From NCBI GenBank assembly GCA_028641055.1, contig CM054062.1, positions 175,280,380 through 175,344,379 of the forward strand: a DNA stretch of 64,000 nucleotides, given 5' to 3'. Source of the stretch: Alopecurus myosuroides. Its lineage: Eukaryota > Streptophyta > Magnoliopsida > Poales > Poaceae. The notes beneath the pieces are model-generated. The model saw only the letters and a list, made by a program, of their open reading frames with translations. It made no database searches and had not been told where the DNA came from. Both the position numbers and the translations under genes were made by a program. Below, piece after piece: positions 57,744-64,000 of the stretch (position 1 is the stretch's first letter; each line of letters opens with the position of its first letter).

Positions 57744-58147
57744 ATCTCCCCCTTTTTGGTAATTGATGACAACATAATTATTTGCATGATTACGGACTCA
57801 ACATGAACGGAGCTCCCCCTAAAGATATGCTCCTTTCATATTGAAATCACTAGGACATGATATAAACTAATAATGATATGACAACGATAACACATAGCAC
57901 ACATATCACATAGATAATATGAAACGAGGTTCACACAAGATCACAATATAGCGAGGTTCATGATAGATACGAATAAGATAAACAACCGAAGTGCCAAATA
58001 GTTCAAATCAAATTCCCTCAAGCAAAAGAGAGATGCAAATCAAAGAAAGCTTGAGGGACCATGCAAATGCCCGTTGCCTAATATATCTTTCTCCCCCTTT
58101 GGCATCAAGATACCAAAAGAGGGAGAGCCAAGTGCTAACGCCCCAAA
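57744..58147 (-). other. C1 multiple polypurine tracts
   Basis: Besides the PPT at the LTR edge (57744-57757), minus-strand purine tracts with GGGGGAG or AGGGGGAG occur near 57802-57810 and 58090-58101; a further one lies near 60735-60742. Repeated PPT-like motifs upstream of the 3' LTR are described for Sireviruses. No reading frame here. Confidence 0.7.
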
Positions 58148-59945
58148 TCATTCGGAGGATGTGGGAGATGCTTCCGGAGCCGGGGAGGGAACACGGTGAG
58201 AACTAGTGGCTTCGTCTCCTTCTTCCTCGGACCATTCAATGAGCTTGCCCTTGGAGTCCTTAGCTTGCCAAGCATCCCAATCTGTGATGCTATCAAGAAC
58301 CGGGGATTCAATGGAGAGGCCCTCTTCACGGAGACGTTCACGAGATGCTTGAGCCTTTTTACGTGCCTTGAGTTCCGCATCATAATGTGCCTCCCATTGA
58401 TGTTGCTCAATCTTTTTGTTCAAGCAAAATACTTTCTTGAGAGCCCGAGCCATCCATTTGAAGGCATTGCTAGAAGGAGGGGGTTGAGATGGCCCCTCGG
58501 GTTCCGCTTCCTCATCCACAATGATGTGAGGCCGAGCCTTGTGCTTGCGAACAGCTGGAGTGGGATGCACAACGGGCTCGGTGTGATTCTTCATGAGGAG
58601 CCTCTTTTCCGTATGAGAGATCCAAAGAGAATCATCCAAAGGATCATCCGGAAACCTAGCATTCCACACCTTCAATATAATTTTCATGATGAAAGGACCA
58701 AAGCAAGCATTCCTTCGGTTGGCAATGACATGCCACATCTCATTCCAAATGTAGTCAAGGACATCAAGCTTGCGAGGAGTGGCATCCATACGGTGTTGAT
58801 GAGTGAGAAGCAACAAGTTCTTCATGAAACCTTGAATCTCATCCACATTGCCCGCCTTTGGATTGATAGTCTCTCTATATACCCGTAACATGATGTCATA
58901 GGTGGGATAGAGACCCTTGACGAAGCCCACGGCATATTTCTTCCAATGATAGAGGGGAGTGAGATCATCCTTTGAAGTAGCTTGAGCGGAGTGAACTCGA
59001 AACCATCCATTAGCAAATTCTTCTTCGAGGGCAAAAGGACCAAAATCAGGGTAGCCACCAAGCAGAGTGCCAACATCCTTCCAAGTTATGTCAAGTTGTT
59101 TGTCCTTGGTCATCCAAATGAGGTGGCGGTTGGTCTCATTGCCAAGGTGAACTGTGGCAAGGAACTGACAGACGAGCTCTTCATCAAAGTCTTGTTGAAG
59201 GGTGATAATAGGACGGAGGCCAAACTTCTCAATGATCTCAAGGGCCTCCCCAAAGTACTTGTGATTGCGTTCCATGTGGCCAATGCTTATAGCATGTTGG
59301 GGAACCACATTTTCCTTGGGCTTCCTCATCAAGATTTCCTTGAATATTTGTCCTTGGAAGGCGGTGTGGAACCGCGGATCCTTGCCCCGGAATTGGGGCA
59401 TTTGGCGGTCACGGGCAATGACATAGGGATTTTCCCTTCTTTCCTTGATAAATGTCCCATCGGACATCTTGGATGCGGTTGGTGCGGTGTTCTTCCTTGG
59501 CAAGGTCTTCTCGGTAGCCGGAAATCTCTTGCGCTTGCCTTGAGTACGGTCAAGTTCCTCTTGAATCTCATCCACGGGAGGTGGGTTGCGGCGGCCCGTG
59601 GACTTGTACCTTACTCCTTTCCCTTTGGAGCCGGAAGCATCTATCATAAAAATCGAGAAGAGCACGAGAAACAAGTAAAGCTCGAGTCAAATAAAGCACG
59701 CACAAACCAAAGAACCAAGATTTTCATGGTGTTAGGGTTGAATAATCTAGGGTTAGGGCAAATTTCCCATAGAACCGCAACGATTCAAGCCTAACATCTA
59801 TCATCAAGGTTGCTAGGGTGTGTACTAGGGAAAAACCACTCCTAACACCAAATCCACAAATCTAGACTCCTAGAACATGAGCTCTTATGCATCTCATCTA
59901 CCAACTAGATGAGAGAGAGAGAGAGCACGTACCGGCGGCGTCCAT
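58148..59945 (-). CDS. C1 extra gene after pol, two exons
   Basis: A 13-base first coding exon, ATGGACGCCGCCG (59945-59933), a GT...AG intron 59932-59641 and exon 2 59640-58148, joined in frame to 501 codons. Without splicing the frame would start from a poor ATG in the intron. The N-terminus is basic (GSKGKGVRYKSTGRRNPP), the middle helical (FGLRPIITLQQDFDEELVCQF, WKDVGTLLGGYPDFGP, PLYHWKKYAVGFVKGLYP), the C-terminus charged and coiled-coil-like with an acidic end. No transmembrane helix is apparent, so 'envelope-like', the name used for ORFs at this place in Sireviruses, is positional only. The middle part reminds me of the 'putative plant transposon protein' domain, but weakly. Function unknown. 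Confidence 0.7.
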
Positions 59946-60806
59946 GGTGAAAAAGTGAGGAGGGGAGAGTCCCGGGGCGTCCTGAGGCAAGGAGGAGGTC
60001 TCCCCGCGGTGGAGCGCCCGAATCCGGCGGCGGTGAGCTTGGGGGCGGCGGCGGTTCTAGAGGAGGAAGATGGGGGCGGGTGGGGAAAATGAGATTGGAT
60101 CTCACTTACCCCTCCGCGCCCATATCTTATCCGCAGTGAATTTTCCGCGGCGGAGCCTCCGGTGGTTTCACCGGAGCCTCCGCTCCCGCCAGCGGAGCCT
60201 CCGGTGGAATGCACCGGAGCCTCCGCCCCTGTCCCAAAACTTAAGGTTTTGGCCCGCTGAGCCACAGGGGCCCAGCGGAGCCTCCGGTGAGGTACCGGTG
60301 GACAGCCCCAGCGGAGCCTCCGGTGGTTTCACCGGAGGTTCCGCCCAGATGAGTTTCATCACGCCAAGATTAGAAAAACTCGAGCAATACTATAGGAGCA
60401 ATGGTTTGGGCAAGTGGGGCTTGGGTTGGAAAAACGTTACTGTCATACGAGAGACGTTGCTCGACGGGGTTCGCAAGAGCCAAAGAAAATGAGTGAAAGA
60501 CCGAACCCGTACGAGTTGTCAAGATGTGGATATAATGTGAGAAAAATGATTAAAAACACATCAAATGTCGGTGGCCGAGGCCACCATGTTTGAGTGTGTA
60601 ACTTGGCACCGCGAAGATATATCTTGGGTCCAAAATTACTACTCACAATTAAGCACAATAAGTCACAATTGACTAGATATGCAATGATCGATTGATTTTT
60701 GCATAATAAAAGGAGTGCATACTCATGAATTGAGTAGCGCTCCCCCTATTTCCATGCCTACACCTAAACTAGATAGCAAGTATAATGAAGGTAGATATGC
60801 AAGGTT
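59946..60806 (-). other. C1 spacer with palindromes, likely leader/promoter
   Basis: 0.86 kb between pol stop and the extra gene. Positions 60147-60345 hold at least four GCGGAGCCTCCGGTGG-type palindromes, the same kind as in the LTR. A strong splice donor GG|GTAAGTGAG is read on the minus strand near 60105-60113. GA-repeat (59911-59924) lies in the intron just inside the donor. A TATA box is not evident. These features would suit the leader of a separate or spliced transcript for the extra gene. Confidence 0.55.
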
Positions 60807-63800
60807 TCAAGTGAAGTTGGAAGAGTCGATGACATTTAGTTCATTCCTCAAAGCTCGAAACCTTGGTTCATCAAGGGCCTTCGTGAAGATATCGGCAAGT
60901 TGATCCGTGGTGGAGACATAAGAGAGATCAATATCACCTTTCTCAACATGATCCCGAATAAAGTGATGACGAATCTCAATATGCTTCGTCTTGGAGTGAA
61001 GAACCGGGTTGTAGGCGATCTTGATAGCACTCTCATTATCACAGAGAAGAGGCACCTTGTCAAAGTGAATACCATAATCCTTCAAAGTTTGCCTCATCCA
61101 TAGCAATTGGGCACAACAACTTGCCGCGGAGATATACTCGGCCTCGGTGGTGGAGAGAGCAATACAATTTTGCTTCTTGGAAGACCAACAAACCAAGGAG
61201 CGGCCAAGAAATTGGCAACCCCCGGATGTGGACTTCCTATCCGTCTTCTCTCCCGCATAATCCGCATCCGAGTAACCAATGAGCTGAAAGCTTGAACCCT
61301 TGGGGTACCAAAGACCAAAGTTTGGGGTATGAACTAGATATCGAAAGATTCGTTTCACGGCTTCCAAATGACTTTGCCTCGGAGAGGCTTGAAACCTTGC
61401 ACATTTACCTACGCTATACATGATATCGGGTCTAGATGCACAAAGGTAAAGCAAAGAGCCAATCATGGAGCGGTATACCTTTTGATCTACCTCTTTCCCA
61501 TTAGGGTCGGGTTTCAAGTCGGTGGTTGTGGACATAGGGGTCTTCATAGGTTTGGCATCATTCATATTAAATTTCTTGAGCATGTCTTGAGTATATTTGG
61601 CTTGTTTGATGAAGGTTCCTTCATAATATTGATTCACTTCGAATCCAAGAAAGAATTCCAACTCTCCCATCATAGACATCTCAAACCTATCGGTCATAAG
61701 CTTGCAAAACTCCTCATTGAACAAGGTGTTAGTAGACCCAAAAATGATGTCATCCACATAGAGTTGGCATATGAACAAGTCACCTCCAACCGTCTTGGTA
61801 AAGAGGGTGGGATCGATTAAACCAACATTAAACCCGCGATCTACTAGAAACTCTTTAAGGTGCTCATACCACGCACGTGGAGCTTGTTTAAGTCCATAGA
61901 GCGCCTTATCAAGTTTATAGACATGATCGGGGTGGTTGGGATCCTCGAAACCCGGAGGTTGCTTGACATATACTAACTCATTAATGGGACCATTAAGAAA
62001 AGCACTTTTGACATCCATTTGTTGTAATTTGAAGTTATGATGAGATGCATAGGCAAGTAAGATACGAATGGATTCAAGGCGAGCTACGGGGGCAAAAGTT
62101 TCACCGAAATCGATACCTTCGACTTGAGAAAAACCTTGGGCCACCAATCTTGCCTTGTTGCGAATGACAATACCATCTTTGTCTTGCTTGTTCTTGAACA
62201 CCCATTTGGTACCAATAACATTTTTGCAATCCTTGGGTCTTGGCACTAATTTCCACACCTTGTTGCGCTCGAAGTTATTGAGTTCATCATGCATGGCTTC
62301 AAGCCAATCTTGATCTTCGAGAGCTTCATATACCTTCTTGGGTTCAATGAAGGAGACAAATGCATGAGCCTTGCTAAAATCCGCCAATTGCCTTCTAGTG
62401 ACCACTCTTCCACGAACTTGACCAAGAATCATGTCCTCCGTGTGACCCGCTCGTTCAAGATTCTCTTGCCTTCTCTTTGCTCTTCGAGCCAATATCTCCT
62501 CCAAAGATTCCTTGGATATGGATTGAGAATCACCTTCTTCATCGGAGACATGTCCATCTTCATTTTGCCCTTGATCAATAATGGGTGATGAATCACCACT
62601 AGGTTGAGCATTCTCAACAATAATAGAATCTTGATCATGATTTAGGTGTGTTGCTTGGCCTTGGTCATTAGCTTGGCCTTGATCGTTAGCTTGAGGGCTT
62701 GGTGCATCTTGTTGGATAGCTTGATCATCAATGGGTGTAGTCAATGGCTCCACTTGAGTGGGGCATAGTCCTTCTCCCTCCGTCATCCGGTAACCCTCAA
62801 TGGGAATTATTTCACCAATCCCCATTCTTCTTATGACGATGGGAGGAATTGCATCTCCTACAACACCATGATCTATACGCCCCCCTTGGGAGCCATTATC
62901 CTCATCAAACACCACGTCTATAGCTTCTTCAACTTGTCCGGTGGACTTGTTGTAGACTCTATAGGCGTGAGCGTTTGTGGCATAACCAACAAAAATGCCC
63001 TCATAAGATCTAGTCTCAAATTTTGACAACCGTTTACCTTTCTTGCGAATGAAGCACTTGCAACCGAAGACCTTGAAGTAAGATACATCCGGTTTCTTAC
63101 CCGTGAGAATCTCATAGGGGGTCTTGTTCAAGATCTTGCGAAGATATAACCGGTTGGTGGCGTGACATGCGGTGGAGACGGCTTCGGCCCAAAAGTTATA
63201 GGGAGAAGAGAACTCCGCAATCATAGTTCTAGCCGCATCCATCAAAGTCCGGTTCTTTCTCTCCGCAACACCATTTTGTTGAGGGGTATAAGGAGTGGAG
63301 TATTGATGAGCAATGCCCTCTTCACTAAGAAAACCCTCAACGGTGTAGTTCTTGAACTCCGAGCCATTATCACTCCGGATAGCCAATATGGTAGCATTGT
63401 GTTGGCGCTCAACTAGAGTGATGAACTCGATGACTCTACTTTGAGTTTCACTTTTCCTCTTGAAGAAATACACCCAACAATATCTTGAATAGTCATCCAC
63501 AATTACCAAGCAATACTTCTTTCCTCCGAGACTATCATAGGATAGTGGACCAAAGAGATCTAAGTGAATGAGCTCGAGAATTCTTGTAGTGGAGATAGAT
63601 GTCTTGGTTGGGTGTTGTTCTCCATGTTGCTTCCCAAAGGTGCAAGAGCTACACACACGATCTTTAGCAAATTTAGCTTTGGTTAGTCCTAGAACGTGAT
63701 TGCCACTTTGGAGATCATGCAACATTCTCATATTGGTGTGGGCTAGTCGGCGATGCCAAAGCCATCCCACATCAACTTTAGCCATTAGGCATGTCGCGGC

Positions 63801-64000
63801 ACACGTGTCTTCCTTAGAGAAGTCCACTACATACATGCCGTTCTCGACAAACCCAACAAAGGCTACTTTAAGAGATGTCTCCCAAGTGACAATCACACTC
63901 TCTTTATTAAAGAACGAGGTGAAACCACAATTTGCAAGTTGAAGAACGGACATCAAATTATAGCCAAGGGACTCAACAAGGAGAACATTCTCAATTGATA
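60807..64000 (-). CDS. pol: C1 Copia pol, open, 5' end outside window
   Basis: Minus-strand frame open from the window edge to TGA at 60807-60809, over 1,060 codons. The first in-window residues ([17 protein letters not shown]) are the usual segment after protease. Order: integrase zinc region ([13 protein letters not shown] ... [10 protein letters not shown]), integrase core with D in LDLFGPL, D in RSDNGSEF and E in NGVAERKNR, a Gln/Asp-rich linker (about 62530-62720) holding QANDQGQ repeats, reverse transcriptase with [29 protein letters not shown] and the catalytic YVDD, and RNase H with [15 protein letters not shown] and the final HHFIRDHV. All catalytic residues I can place are intact, so this copy may be functional or very recently so. 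Gag and protease lie to the right. Confidence 0.93.
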   Translation of the reverse strand, partial: SIENVLLVESLGYNLMSVLQLANCGFTSFFNKESVIVTWETSLKVAFVGFVENGMYVVDFSKEDTCAATCLMAKVDVGWLWHRRLAHTNMRMLHDLQSGNHVLGLTKAKFAKDRVCSSCTFGKQHGEQHPTKTSISTTRILELIHLDLFGPLSYDSLGGKKYCLVIVDDYSRYCWVYFFKRKSETQSRVIEFITLVERQHNATILAIRSDNGSEFKNYTVEGFLSEEGIAHQYSTPYTPQQNGVAERKNRTLMDAARTMIAEFSSPYNFWAEAVSTACHATNRLYLRKILNKTPYEILTGKKPDVSYFKVFGCKCFIRKKGKRLSKFETRSYEGIFVGYATNAHAYRVYNKSTGQVEEAIDVVFDEDNGSQGGRIDHGVVGDAIPPIVIRRMGIGEIIPIEGYRMTEGEGLCPTQVEPLTTPIDDQAIQQDAPSPQANDQGQANDQGQATHLNHDQDSIIVENAQPSGDSSPIIDQGQNEDGHVSDEEGDSQSISKESLEEILARRAKRRQENLERAGHTEDMILGQVRGRVVTRRQLADFSKAHAFVSFIEPKKVYEALEDQDWLEAMHDELNNFERNKVWKLVPRPKDCKNVIGTKWVFKNKQDKDGIVIRNKARLVAQGFSQVEGIDFGETFAPVARLESIRILLAYASHHNFKLQQMDVKSAFLNGPINELVYVKQPPGFEDPNHPDHVYKLDKALYGLKQAPRAWYEHLKEFLVDRGFNVGLIDPTLFTKTVGGDLFICQLYVDDIIFGSTNTLFNEEFCKLMTDRFEMSMMGELEFFLGFEVNQYYEGTFIKQAKYTQDMLKKFNMNDAKPMKTPMSTTTDLKPDPNGKEVDQKVYRSMIGSLLYLCASRPDIMYSVGKCARFQASPRQSHLEAVKRIFRYLVHTPNFGLWYPKGSSFQLIGYSDADYAGEKTDRKSTSGGCQFLGRSLVCWSSKKQNCIALSTTEAEYISAASCCAQLLWMRQTLKDYGIHFDKVPLLCDNESAIKIAYNPVLHSKTKHIEIRHHFIRDHVEKGDIDLSYVSTTDQLADIFTKALDEPRFRALRNELNVIDSSNFT

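Larger units (their letters stand above)
56425..64000 (-). mobile_element. C1: Sirevirus-type Copia element, partial
   Basis: Reverse-oriented Copia element whose 5' part lies past the right end. Right to left: pol, a 0.9-kb spacer, a separate two-exon gene, several polypurine tracts, 3' LTR. Copia order (integrase before reverse transcriptase), an extra gene after pol, repeated PPT motifs and CCGG-rich palindromes in the LTR are described traits of Sireviruses (Maximus/SIRE lineage). The pol and extra-gene frames are open. Confidence 0.85.

Noticed and set aside
59894..60492. Frames of Pro/Glu or Gly/Ser repeats near the CCGG palindromes
   Set aside because: Low-complexity translation of the palindrome cluster in either direction; not conserved as protein.
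1..64000. tRNA, rRNA or host protein-coding genes
   Set aside because: No cloverleaf-like or ribosomal sequence recognised by eye, and every long frame with a domain belongs to a retroelement.

Overview
The window looks like an intergenic stretch of a large grass genome (subfamily Pooideae, probably Triticeae or a close relative). It is built almost wholly of LTR retrotransposons nested in one another. I see no convincing host gene, no rRNA or tRNA and no bacterial-type feature. The grass assignment rests on the LTR and protein types (Tat- and Athila-type Gypsy, Sirevirus-type Copia), not on any host gene.

Layout. Positions 1-1622 are older flank; the first ~130 bp are GC-rich and may be the edge of a gene on the minus strand. 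Positions 1623-53378 are one Tat-lineage Gypsy element, G1, cut into four pieces (1623-3585, 20134-20548, 29118-35095, 49270-53378). Three insertions split it. A1 (3586-20133, forward) has in its 5' LTR a young Tat-type element, G2 (4874-14442). A2 (20549-29117, reverse) has a LINE fragment in one LTR. A3 (35096-49269, reverse) has A4 (41564-48670, forward) inside its 5' LTR. A1-A4 share one Athila-like Gypsy LTR family (starting TGATACGTCTCC; A4's complete LTR reads TGATATGTCCCC) and none encodes reverse transcriptase or integrase. Five-base target-site duplications support A1 (cagta/cacta), A2 (gctcc) and A3 (gcagg). After G1 come a 580-bp unassigned flank, the start of a Copia-type LTR (54462-55091), a truncated reverse LTR of the A family (55092-56424), and a minus-strand Sirevirus-type Copia element, C1, from 56425 past the right end.

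Coding content. G1 is a wreck: gag, protease, reverse transcriptase, two RNase H domains and integrase are all recognisable, with many stops and frameshifts. G2 keeps an open gag-protease frame, but its pol is deleted from the end of reverse transcriptase to the end of integrase. G1 and G2 both carry, between pol and the 3' LTR, a multi-exon gene on the opposite strand with its own TATA box. In G2 I can place six exons whose phases all agree, interrupted by a single in-frame stop. C1 has an open pol frame and a separate two-exon gene between pol and the 3' LTR.

Most unusual points: direct flank duplications of hundreds of bases around G1 (565/506 bp) and G2 (292 bp) where 4-6 bp is expected; the spliced antisense genes with conserved TATA boxes; a family of LTR elements that share ends and non-coding tail but carry different protein modules; a ~650-bp-arm palindrome with a 17-base locally copied filler; a six-copy 30-bp array of a palindromic motif; and several rearrangement breakpoints clustered in the same ~100 bp of one LTR.
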